A stretch of 64,000 bases of DNA from Candidatus Bandiella numerosa. GTDB lineage: Bacteria; Pseudomonadota; Alphaproteobacteria; Rickettsiales; Midichloriaceae. The DNA is taken from the NCBI RefSeq assembly GCF_029981845.1, contig NZ_CP104164.1:1364001-1428000 (forward strand), given 5' to 3'. Below, in pieces: positions 1 to 8,340 of the stretch. Under the pieces are notes generated by a model. The model was not told the DNA's origin and searched no databases. It saw only the letters and a program-made list of their open reading frames with translations. Numbering within the stretch: position 1 is the first letter of the stretch; every line of letters begins with the position of its first letter. A program made the translations under genes and the position numbers.

Positions 1-271
1 GATCCCAATTGTCAAAATCAATGTTACTACTTTTCAATTTATTTTTAAATTGTTCTGCATTTAACAAAAATTTTTCTTTTATATAATCATCTAGATTAGC
101 TTGTATCATTAGTGAAACGCCACCTCTTAAATCAAGCCCAAAATTCACTTTCTGATTTATTAAAAACTTAGCTTCCTTTGTATTATAAAAGAATGTAGGA
201 ATAGAAAAATAAATTGAAAGTAACACAACGATGATTATACTCGCTAATTTCCACTTCGAAAATTTCAACAT
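1..271 (-). CDS. secD: Protein translocase subunit SecD, N-terminal part (truncated by window edge)
   Basis: The minus strand is open from an ATG at 269-271 to the window edge, giving 90 residues. The protein opens with a basic stretch and a single membrane anchor (about residues 8-28), followed by NFGLDLRGGVSLMIQ, the conserved SecD motif just after the first transmembrane helix. SecD works with SecF in the membrane and uses the proton gradient to help proteins finish crossing through SecYEG. The rest of the gene lies to the left of the window. It is transcribed divergently from glmU, with a 52-base gap. Confidence 0.9.
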   Translation of the reverse strand, partial: MLKFSKWKLASIIIVVLLSIYFSIPTFFYNTKEAKFLINQKVNFGLDLRGGVSLMIQANLDDYIKEKFLLNAEQFKNKLKSSNIDFDNWD

Positions 272-323
272 TAAGGTTACTATATAAATAATTAATCAAA
301 CAAATAAGGAATATTTTCTAATT

Positions 324-1664
324 ATGCAAGAAAAATTTGAACCAACAATTATTATATTATCTGCAGGAAACGGAGAAAGAATGCAATCCTCCATTCCCAA
401 GATATTGCATAAAATCAGCTCCCAATTAATAGTTGAATATGTTATAAAGCTAGGTATATCATTGAATAGCTGTTCAAATCATACTCATATTGTTGTAAAT
501 CGAGAGTTACAGAATCATATAACCTTTCAGGAACTACATGATAAGTATAAATTACATGAAATAGTTCAAAGTAAAAGGCTGGGAACAGGAGATGCAGTTA
601 AGATTGCATGCGATAATATTGAGTCTCTAAATGATTTAGTGCTTATTTTATACGGTGATACTCCCTTTGTTACAAAAGAAACTATATTCAATATGCATAA
701 TGAAATTAAAGGTGGTTCTGATTTATGCATAATTGGCTTTAACTCCAGCAATCCTAAAGGTTATGGCAGAATCATATCCGATAATCAAAATAAAATATCA
801 GAAATTATTGAGGAAAAAGAAGCCACTGCAATGCAAAAAGAAATTAAATTATGTAATTCAGGAATTGTCTTGGTGAAAAAAGAAGCTCTATGTGATTTTT
901 TACATGTAACTGGCAAAAATAAATATAGTCTGAATCATGAATTTTATCTAACAGATATAGTAAAATATTTAAACCAAAAGCAAAAAAATTGTAGCTACGT
1001 TATTGCAAAAGAGGATGAAGTAATTGGAATCAACAACAGGAATCAGTTGGTATATGCCGAAAAATACAATCAATCCCTGATTGCAAATAGACTACTAAAT
1101 AATGGAGTTACGGTAATAAATTCTGAAACTAGCTACTTTGCAAACAATATTGATATCCAAAATGATGTAACAATATATCCGAATGTATTCATAGGAAGTA
1201 ATACATATATCGAAAGCAATTCTATTATACATTCTTTCTCACACATTGAAGGAGCTACTATTGAAAATGGTTCGGTTATAGGACCTTTTGCCAGAATCAG
1301 ACCAAAAACTAGGATAGGAAAAAATTCAAAAATTGGCAATTTTGTTGAAGTGAAAAATTCCAACTTAATGAAAAATGTAAAAGCTGGTCATTTATCATAC
1401 ATTGGAGATGCGACAATTTCAGATAATGTTAACATTGGTGCAGGAACAGTATTTTGCAATTATGATGGCAAAAATAAACACCATACCTTTGTTGGAGAAA
1501 AAGTATTTATTGGTTCAAATTCATCAATTATCTCACCAGTAAAAATCAATTCAAAAGCAATGATTGCAGCCGGTAGTGTAATAACAAAAGATGTTGAAGA
1601 AAATGCTTTAGCAATAGCTAGATCAAAACAGACAAACCTAAAAAATAAATCAAAAATCTCTTAG
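324..1664 (+). CDS. glmU: Bifunctional UDP-GlcNAc pyrophosphorylase / glucosamine-1-phosphate N-acetyltransferase
   Basis: GlmU makes UDP-N-acetylglucosamine, the precursor of peptidoglycan and LPS, in the cytoplasm. The N-terminal uridyltransferase domain has the nucleotide loop SAGNGERMQSSIPK (residues 13-26), GTGDA and the metal-binding LYGDTPF. The C-terminal half (from about residue 250) is a left-handed beta-helix of hexapeptide repeats with the acetyltransferase signature GAGTVFCNYDGKNKH. At 446 residues it is close to the usual 450-460. Its stop overlaps by 15 bases the convergent sulfatase-type gene on the other strand. Together with murA and ftsI in this window it indicates that peptidoglycan synthesis is retained. 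Confidence 0.96.
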   Translation: MQEKFEPTIIILSAGNGERMQSSIPKILHKISSQLIVEYVIKLGISLNSCSNHTHIVVNRELQNHITFQELHDKYKLHEIVQSKRLGTGDAVKIACDNIESLNDLVLILYGDTPFVTKETIFNMHNEIKGGSDLCIIGFNSSNPKGYGRIISDNQNKISEIIEEKEATAMQKEIKLCNSGIVLVKKEALCDFLHVTGKNKYSLNHEFYLTDIVKYLNQKQKNCSYVIAKEDEVIGINNRNQLVYAEKYNQSLIANRLLNNGVTVINSETSYFANNIDIQNDVTIYPNVFIGSNTYIESNSIIHSFSHIEGATIENGSVIGPFARIRPKTRIGKNSKIGNFVEVKNSNLMKNVKAGHLSYIGDATISDNVNIGAGTVFCNYDGKNKHHTFVGEKVFIGSNSSIISPVKINSKAMIAAGSVITKDVEENALAIARSKQTNLKNKSKIS

Positions 1665-3575
1665 AGAATTATTATCTAGCAAATAACTTGTTGATTGATA
1701 AAATGTCACCGTATCAAAAAGATGCTTCTCATCATATTCAATCAATTTTTGCTCCAAATTCTTATCAACTGAATAACCCCAATGCATCTTCTTTGGTCCA
1801 AGTATTGTGAATTGATCATCAGAATATAATCCTACTTTTTGGTAAGTACTAACAAAAGCCCTATTAGCAGGTGAGTTAATAATATCCTGTCCTAAAAATT
1901 TACTGCTATATGGCTCATTTAATATGCCAAGCAAAGTTGGAGCAATATCAATTTGACTAGATAAATTATTTATAATTGCTGGCTTCAAAATCTTTGGAGC
2001 ATACATAATTAAAGGTATATGATACTTATTTAGAGGTATGTGGGTTTTCCCTGCACTTCCAGCACAATGGTCTGCTACAATTACAAAAATAGTATTGTCA
2101 AACCATGGTTTTTTCTTAGCATCTTCTATGAGCTGTTTAATTGCAAAATCTGTATATTTTACCGCCCCCCCTCTTCCTGAACCAGATGGAATATCAATTT
2201 TACCTTCAGGATAAGTATAGGGCTTATGATTTGAAGTCGTTAATATCAATGAGAAGAAAGGGATATTGCTATCATATGACTTATCCGCTTCACTAATGAA
2301 TTTATTAAATAAATCCCCATCGCTCACTCCCCAAATATTTGAAAAGTTTATCTCCTGTTTGCTAAAATTAGCTCTATCAACAATTTCAAAATTGTTATTC
2401 TCGAAGAAATAGTTCATATTGTCAAAATAACCGTATCCACCATAGATAAATTTATTCTCATAACCAAGATTTTTAAAAACTGAGCCGATACTAAAAAGAT
2501 TTTCGTTATTTGGCCTTCTCAAAATTGAGTTACCAGGCAACGGTGGTAGAGATAAACTAATTGCCTCAAGTCCCCTTACTGTTCTTGTACCAGTTGCATA
2601 AAAATTATCAAAAAACAGACTCTTTGAGATTAGTCCATCCATAAAGGGAGTGATTTTTTGCTTATTACCAAAATATTCGAAAAATTCTGCACTTAGGCTT
2701 TCAACAACAATTAAAGCTATATTATATTTTTTACCCGTGGAGTTAGTTGGAGTTATTTTTCTTGATATATTAGTGAGTGTATCAGAAATATACTCGCTAT
2801 TATTTGCTGATATTTTTTCTCTGAGATTCTTTAAAACTTTATCTTCATCATAATTAATGTAAAAAGCTTCATAGCTCAATGCATTGTTATTGAACGCACT
2901 AAAAAGACTATCTAATCCATTATAAGATAGATTCATGGCATAATTATTGATATCAAATTCTTTGTTAATTAAATTTTTCGGATTAAAGCCATAACTAAGA
3001 CCCAAAAAAATTATCAATAAAAGCGACCCCTTCAATATAAAAAATTTACCAAATTTCTTATATTTAATTTTTTTCAATATCCGTTCTATTAGAAAATAAA
3101 AAACTGGGACCAACAGCGCTATGACAATAAGAATTTTCACAAGTGGATAAGATTCATATATATTGCCCGTTACTTCCCTGCGGTATACTAAATAGTCAAC
3201 AGCAATAAAATTATATCTAATTCCAAATTCATCCCAAAAACACCATTCAGCAACCAAATTAAACAAAAGCGCATAGATATACATAAAAATAAATGTAACA
3301 CCAAAAAATTTTGTTAATTTATGATTAATTACTACTTTTGGTAATATCAGATATAAAAGTGATACAGGAGTTAAAATATAGAATAGGACCGATAAATCAC
3401 TAATTTCACCTAAAAATATTATTTTTATGATATCAAACGTACTTGCATCTATTTGATTTAAAAATACACTTTGAGCTATAAGGGCTGCTCTTGTTAAAAA
3501 CATTACAATACAATACGCAATAGACAAGCGTAAAATGGACGCTAAATACCTTGAATTCTTCATTCTTATTGTCAT
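1650..3575 (-). CDS. LTA synthase family protein (membrane-anchored sulfatase/phosphoglycerol transferase)
   Basis: The N-terminal approximately 200 residues hold about five hydrophobic helices. The remainder is a sulfatase/alkaline-phosphatase-fold domain that would face the periplasm. Recognisable pieces are ALIVVESLSAEF (first metal-ligand strand), ATGTRTVRGLEA carrying the likely nucleophilic Thr, and VADHCAGSAGKTHIP with a metal-binding Asp-His. This matches the proteobacterial LtaS-like group, which transfers phosphoglycerol or phosphoethanolamine-like groups onto envelope glycans or lipids; the substrate here is unknown. There is a second ATG at codon 5 with no clear ribosome-binding site for either. 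The 3' end overlaps glmU by 15 bases, tail to tail. Confidence 0.85.
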   Translation of the reverse strand: MTIRMKNSRYLASILRLSIAYCIVMFLTRAALIAQSVFLNQIDASTFDIIKIIFLGEISDLSVLFYILTPVSLLYLILPKVVINHKLTKFFGVTFIFMYIYALLFNLVAEWCFWDEFGIRYNFIAVDYLVYRREVTGNIYESYPLVKILIVIALLVPVFYFLIERILKKIKYKKFGKFFILKGSLLLIIFLGLSYGFNPKNLINKEFDINNYAMNLSYNGLDSLFSAFNNNALSYEAFYINYDEDKVLKNLREKISANNSEYISDTLTNISRKITPTNSTGKKYNIALIVVESLSAEFFEYFGNKQKITPFMDGLISKSLFFDNFYATGTRTVRGLEAISLSLPPLPGNSILRRPNNENLFSIGSVFKNLGYENKFIYGGYGYFDNMNYFFENNNFEIVDRANFSKQEINFSNIWGVSDGDLFNKFISEADKSYDSNIPFFSLILTTSNHKPYTYPEGKIDIPSGSGRGGAVKYTDFAIKQLIEDAKKKPWFDNTIFVIVADHCAGSAGKTHIPLNKYHIPLIMYAPKILKPAIINNLSSQIDIAPTLLGILNEPYSSKFLGQDIINSPANRAFVSTYQKVGLYSDDQFTILGPKKMHWGYSVDKNLEQKLIEYDEKHLFDTVTFYQSTSYLLDNNSLRDF

Positions 3576-3657
3576 AGATAACTATAAGAGCTACAAGCTA
3601 CAACAAATATTTTATTTTTCAAGCTAATATATTTTATGACTCAACCAATCAAAAAAA

Positions 3658-3963
3658 TCACTTTTTTTCAACCTTATCTGTCGAAATTGCTTGTTCCTTA
3701 CTTCTTTCCAATGATTGCCCCTTTTCAATAGACTCCAGTGCATAACTGCATAATTCCTCAAAAGGCACTCCATTTTTTTCTGATAACGCTTTTAATTCTT
3801 CTAGACTTTTCATAATTTCAGGCGGAACAGTACCACCCCTTTCCTTCGAAAGCCAATCAGCCTGAAATTGAATTGGATGATGATCTCTATCTGGAGCCCC
3901 TATGTAAAAGGTAACCGGTGATGTCTTACCAGAAAACGTGCACGGAATCTTAAATTTTTTCAT
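3658..3963 (-). CDS. DUF2610-type small conserved protein
   Basis: This is a 101-residue soluble protein whose sequence (for example PCTFSGKTSPVTFYIG, HPIQFQADWLSKERGG and PPEIMKSLEEL) resembles the small DUF2610 proteins found across Rickettsiales. No catalytic motif is visible and the function is unknown. The C-terminus is charged and probably helical. It stands alone, 82 bases beyond the start of the LtaS-like gene on the same strand, with 199 bases of AT-rich DNA on its other side. It is useful mainly as a taxonomic marker. The family assignment comes from remembered sequence patterns and was not searched. Confidence 0.75.
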   Translation of the reverse strand: MKKFKIPCTFSGKTSPVTFYIGAPDRDHHPIQFQADWLSKERGGTVPPEIMKSLEELKALSEKNGVPFEELCSYALESIEKGQSLERSKEQAISTDKVEKK

Positions 3964-4162
3964 AATTGTATATTTTCAGACACTCTAATTTGGATATTAA
4001 ATGTTTATTTTTCCAAATACAATAAATAAATTTATTACTCAAAATAACAATTTCCACTCCTTTTTATAGCTCTATTGCATTACACTGCAATTTTTCAAAG
4101 CAAAGTAGATTTATAATAAGCATCAACCCCCTGCTTTTCAAAATATCACTTAATTAAATAAA

Positions 4163-5533
4163 CTATTGGTAAAAATTATTTATATATCCTTGATCTAAAT
4201 TATATTTCTTTATCCAACTAAACAACAGGTCTTTGTACTCTTTTTTAATCCCTTCCTCGCTAAAAATTACATCAACTCCATTATAACAAAGTATTGCAAG
4301 TTCCTCTGCACTTAGAGGGCTAAAATTTTCGGGTATATTATACTTATCGTTCAAGCCAGCAAGTACCATAATAGTTTCTTTTAATGGTATGCCACCAATA
4401 TTAGGATTATCTGAGCTTAAGGTAATTTTCATTTTAAATTTCCTGAATAGCTCAAAAAAAGGATGTTGACAAAAATCTCTGATATGAATTTTTTTTCCTC
4501 CCTTTGATTTTGCACAAGGAATATATTTGTTATCATTATCCTGCTTAACGTGAAGACATAGACCTAAATTTAAATTAACAATAGGCATCATTATCAAGGT
4601 TATTGCTTTTTGTTTTATAAATTCAATTACCTCAATATCTTCAATTACTTGAAACCCATGAGCTAATCTTGTGATTGGTAACGATTTCACAACATCAAAC
4701 ATGTGTTCAACACCAATTCCTTCTCCACCATGAGCTTCGCAACCAAGCCCTAGATCATGAACTTTTTCATAACCAGCCTTTAAGTGCACTGGCCATCCAG
4801 ATTCATCCTTCTCATGACCTGCTGATTCTATTCCAACAAATACATTTGGCACAATCTTTTGTGCCTCTTCCAACCAACCAGCCGCCTCTAAAGTTCTTTC
4901 ATGAGTAGTTTTATGATCTCCTGCCATTTGAGTTTTATTAAAACAGTGTAAAAATCTGAGATGCACACCTTTTTGTTTAAACTTTTTTATTACTTCTTCA
5001 AATAATAGATATAATTTTTTTCTTGCATTTTGAGCATCTTCATCTGGAAAAAGTAGATATGCAATTTTTATATTTTGTTGAAGTTCTGTATAAAATATTT
5101 TTTGTCTGATGCAATCATTTAGGTAACTATCAAGTAAAAACATCATATCATCTTTAGTTTGAATGCCACCTGGCGGATGTCTATGCCCTTGAACTGTTGC
5201 CATTATTCTATCAAAGTCTTTAAAACTATCTACATCAATATTATATTCTAGATTCTGAGGTTCTGCATTTTCATCTAGCACTATACCCTCTTTAAATATG
5301 TCTATGTAATGTTCATGTGGATCTAAAACAGATAGAGATTGTGACCCATTCGAATAGACATATTTACCATCTTGTCCCTTCTTAATCGATATAAATTTAT
5401 TTCTTATACCTAAATCCCAAGCAATTCGTGGAGAAATTACTCCTGGTAAATGTACATGAATGTCACAAATTGGCAATTCATCTATCATATTTTTTGTAAG
5501 TAAAGTAAGATTTTGCAAGAAATTCCTTGTCAT
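4163..5533 (-). CDS. Adenosine deaminase-like metal-dependent deaminase
   Basis: This belongs to the amidohydrolase-fold adenosine/adenine/AMP deaminase group, which hydrolyses adenosine-type substrates to inosine-type products. Visible metal and catalytic residues are His26/His28 (IHVH), His268 and Glu271 (EAHGGEG, the HAGE-like motif), His292 (LAHG) and Asp375 (SSDNP). The usual SDDP motif reads SDNP here, so the second Asp is Asn376. At 456 residues it is longer than bacterial Add (about 330), with an extra N-terminal part and an insert near 320-350, so the substrate may not be free adenosine. It is divergent from guaB-guaA with an 81-base gap, which suggests a purine salvage and interconversion cluster. 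Confidence 0.72.
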   Translation of the reverse strand: MTRNFLQNLTLLTKNMIDELPICDIHVHLPGVISPRIAWDLGIRNKFISIKKGQDGKYVYSNGSQSLSVLDPHEHYIDIFKEGIVLDENAEPQNLEYNIDVDSFKDFDRIMATVQGHRHPPGGIQTKDDMMFLLDSYLNDCIRQKIFYTELQQNIKIAYLLFPDEDAQNARKKLYLLFEEVIKKFKQKGVHLRFLHCFNKTQMAGDHKTTHERTLEAAGWLEEAQKIVPNVFVGIESAGHEKDESGWPVHLKAGYEKVHDLGLGCEAHGGEGIGVEHMFDVVKSLPITRLAHGFQVIEDIEVIEFIKQKAITLIMMPIVNLNLGLCLHVKQDNDNKYIPCAKSKGGKKIHIRDFCQHPFFELFRKFKMKITLSSDNPNIGGIPLKETIMVLAGLNDKYNIPENFSPLSAEELAILCYNGVDVIFSEEGIKKEYKDLLFSWIKKYNLDQGYINNFYQ

Positions 5534-5614
5534 AATATTTAGGTTGGTAGTATATGGTGACTTTGTATGGTATTATTACTATATTAGTATTTTAAAAATG
5601 CAAGAATTTTAAAA

Positions 5615-6739
5615 ATGAAAAAAATAAAAGAATCGTATTCTTTTGATGATGTTTTAATTGAACCGAATTATTCCAATATAATTCCAAAAGAAGCTGATGT
5701 GACTACGAAATTAACGAAAAAAATTGCCCTTAAAATTCCGCTAATATCTGCAGCAATGGATACTGTTACAGAGCATAAAATGGCAATTAAAATGGCTTTA
5801 CTTGGTGGTATAGGAGCGATTCATAAAAATTTAAGTATTGATTTACAGTGTAAAGAGGTAAGCAAAGTAAAAAAATACAAAGTTGATCTTTTAAAGGATA
5901 AAACTTCCTGTCATGATAAGCATAATAATCTTAAAGTAATTGCTGCTGTAGGAACTGGAGAGGATACAATTAAAAGGGTAGAGGCATTGATGAAAGTAAA
6001 TGTTGATGCAATTGTTATTGATACATCGCATGGTCACTCACAAAATGTTATTGATACGATAAAGAAAATTAAAAAATTGTATCCTCAAGCAGAGATAATT
6101 GCAGGCAATATTGCGACTAAAGATGCTGCTTTGGCATTACTTTACGCAGGAGCAGATACATTGAAAGTTGGAATTGGACCTGGCTCGATTTGCACAACTA
6201 GAATTGTTTCTGGTGTTGGGGTTCCACAGTTATCTGCAATTTTAGAAATTGCTGATATATGTAAAGCAAAAGATTCTTTTTTGATAGCCGATGGAGGAAT
6301 AAAATTTTCTGGAGATTTAGTTAAAGCTATTGCTGCTGGTGCCGATTGTGTGATGCTGGGCTCTCTTTTAGCTGGCACAGATGTAGCTCCAGGCAAAATC
6401 ATTATTATTGATAACAAAAAGTATAAAAAATATAGAGGCATGGGCTCGATTGAGGCAATGAAAGCTGGCTCTGCAGATAGATATTTTCAAAAAGGTGAAA
6501 CCAATTTAGTCCCACAAGGAGTAGAGGGGTCTATAGAATATAAAGGAGCAGTAAATGATGTAGTGGCTCAATTACTTGGTGGATTGACTTCAGCAATGGG
6601 ATATACGGGCAACAAAAATATTGCTGAAATGAAAAAAAACTGCAAATTTATAAAAATTACTCCTGCAGGAATGAGAGAAAGCCACATTCATAGCTTAGAC
6701 CAGTCAAAACCAACCACCAACTACAAAAATACAATATGA
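5615..6739 (+). CDS. guaB: Inosine-5'-monophosphate dehydrogenase lacking the CBS (Bateman) domain
   Basis: It oxidises IMP to XMP with NAD+, the committed step to guanine nucleotides. The TIM-barrel core is complete: SYSFDDVLIEPNYS at the N-terminus, the catalytic loop GIGPGSICTTR with Cys193, the DGGI substrate-binding turn, and the mobile flap with the Arg-Tyr dyad in SADRYF. It has only 374 residues against about 490 for typical enzymes. Between KYK (about residue 89) and LKVIAAVGTG (about 106) there is only a short linker where two CBS modules normally sit. Those modules bind purine nucleotides and control allostery and filament formation, so regulation is probably absent. It overlaps guaA by 4 bases (ATGA), so the two are translationally coupled. 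Confidence 0.95.
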   Translation: MKKIKESYSFDDVLIEPNYSNIIPKEADVTTKLTKKIALKIPLISAAMDTVTEHKMAIKMALLGGIGAIHKNLSIDLQCKEVSKVKKYKVDLLKDKTSCHDKHNNLKVIAAVGTGEDTIKRVEALMKVNVDAIVIDTSHGHSQNVIDTIKKIKKLYPQAEIIAGNIATKDAALALLYAGADTLKVGIGPGSICTTRIVSGVGVPQLSAILEIADICKAKDSFLIADGGIKFSGDLVKAIAAGADCVMLGSLLAGTDVAPGKIIIIDNKKYKKYRGMGSIEAMKAGSADRYFQKGETNLVPQGVEGSIEYKGAVNDVVAQLLGGLTSAMGYTGNKNIAEMKKNCKFIKITPAGMRESHIHSLDQSKPTTNYKNTI

Positions 6740-8292
6740 ACAATCACGATAAAATTTTAATTCTTGATTTCGGTTCCCAATTAACTCAATTGATTGCTCG
6801 CAGAGTTAGAGAGCTTAACATATATAGCGAAATTAGGCCGTTCTCAATTTCAGATAAAGAGATAGAAAACTTCAATCCAAAAGCGATAATATTATCTGGT
6901 GGCAGTGAGTCTGTAACTGATTTTGACTCACCCAAAATACCAAAAGTTATTTATGAACTAAATGTTCCAATTTTAGGTATATGCTATGGCCAACAAGCAA
7001 TATGTAAAGATTTTGGTGGAACTGTATCTAGCTCAACATCAAGAAGCTATGGTGCAGCACAGTTAGAAATTCTAGAAAAATCAATGTTATTTGATGATTA
7101 TTGGCAACCAAAAAATAATTATCAAGTCTGGATGAGCCATGGAGACTGCGTAAGCAAATTACCAGACGATTTTAAGGTTATTGCAAAAACAGACAAAGCA
7201 CCCTACGCAGCCATTTCGCATAAAACAAAAAATATATTTGGAATACAATTTCATCCTGAAGTTTCACATACACTTGATGGGATAAAATTAATCGACACAT
7301 TCCTTACAAAAATTGCTAATTGTAAAAAAGATTGGAAGATGGGCTCTTTTATAGATGAAGCAATAAATCAAATAAAAAATAGAGTTGGAAAGGAAAAAGT
7401 TGCACTTGGTTTATCTGGTGGCGTTGATTCAACAGTTGTCGCAACTCTTCTCAATAAAGCAATTGGAAAACAACTTTATTGTATTTTTGTTAATAATGGG
7501 CTTTTGAGACATAATGAGGTTGAAGAAGTCGAAAAAAGCTTAAAAGATAATTTTGATCTACAAATCATCACAATTGACGCTCAAAAAAAGTTTTTATCTG
7601 AACTAAAAGGAGTAAGTGATCCTGAAGAAAAAAGAAAGATAATAGGTCGAGTATTTATCGAAACATTTCAAAGCGCTATTAAGGATATTGGAAATATTCG
7701 ATATCTCGCACAAGGGACTATATATCCAGATGTTATTGAATCAGCTGCTACTTCTACTGGTAAAAAAGTAACTATAAAATCACATCATAACGTTGGTGGA
7801 TTACCAAAAGATATGGGAAATCTAAAACTTATTGAGCCACTTAGGTTATTATTCAAAGATGAAGTGCGAAAACTAGGCAAAGAACTAGGAGTGCCAAGTT
7901 TAATTTTAAATAGGCATCCATTCCCTGGTCCAGGTTTGGGAATCAGAGTGATTGGCGAAGTTACTGAAGAAAAATGTGATATCCTAAGAAAAGCTGATTA
8001 TATATTCATTAATACTCTGAAGGAAAATGGTCTTTATGATAAAATATGGCAAGCTTATGTGGCACTTTTACCCGTTAAAACTGTAGGTGTCATGGGTGAT
8101 GCAAGGACATATCAACATATATGCGTACTTAGAGCTGTCACCTCTGTGGATGGAATGACTGCTGATTATGTAGATTTGCCTCATAGCATACTTGGACTTG
8201 TTGCAAGAAAAATTGTCAATGAAGTTCAAGGAATTAATAGAGTTGTATACGACATTACATCAAAACCACCTGCAACAATAGAAATGGAATAA
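6736..8292 (+). CDS. guaA: GMP synthase (glutamine-hydrolysing)
   Basis: It converts XMP to GMP using ATP and glutamine. The N-terminal class I glutamine amidotransferase domain has the nucleophile Cys83 in GICYGQQ and the FHPEV His-Glu pair. The ATP-pyrophosphatase domain carries the P-loop LSGGVDSTV (about residue 228). The C-terminal dimerisation domain has FPGPGLGIRVIGE and ends KPPATIEME, the usual GuaA ending. Its 518 residues are full length. It is the second gene of a guaB-guaA operon with a 4-base overlap. A 22-bp perfect palindrome starts at its stop codon. Confidence 0.97.
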   Translation: MNNHDKILILDFGSQLTQLIARRVRELNIYSEIRPFSISDKEIENFNPKAIILSGGSESVTDFDSPKIPKVIYELNVPILGICYGQQAICKDFGGTVSSSTSRSYGAAQLEILEKSMLFDDYWQPKNNYQVWMSHGDCVSKLPDDFKVIAKTDKAPYAAISHKTKNIFGIQFHPEVSHTLDGIKLIDTFLTKIANCKKDWKMGSFIDEAINQIKNRVGKEKVALGLSGGVDSTVVATLLNKAIGKQLYCIFVNNGLLRHNEVEEVEKSLKDNFDLQIITIDAQKKFLSELKGVSDPEEKRKIIGRVFIETFQSAIKDIGNIRYLAQGTIYPDVIESAATSTGKKVTIKSHHNVGGLPKDMGNLKLIEPLRLLFKDEVRKLGKELGVPSLILNRHPFPGPGLGIRVIGEVTEEKCDILRKADYIFINTLKENGLYDKIWQAYVALLPVKTVGVMGDARTYQHICVLRAVTSVDGMTADYVDLPHSILGLVARKIVNEVQGINRVVYDITSKPPATIEME

Positions 8293-8312
8293 GTAGTATA
8301 TATATACTACTT
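8291..8312. other. 22-bp perfect AT-rich palindrome at the guaA/orphan-gene convergent junction
   Basis: The sequence AAGTAGTATAT and its exact reverse complement run from the last two bases of the guaA stop codon to 8312. A TTTATATAAAG stretch follows. It lies between two convergent genes (guaA and the orphan membrane protein ending at 8341). A cruciform or weak bidirectional terminator is possible, but there is almost no GC and no loop, so its strength as a terminator is doubtful. Confidence 0.4.
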
Positions 8313-8340
8313 TATATAAAGTGCGGACGGTACTTTAAAT

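Noticed and set aside
4073..4095. Small hairpin TTGCA...TGCAA followed by T-run
   Set aside because: Only a 5-bp stem, and on the plus strand where no upstream plus-strand gene ends; likely chance.
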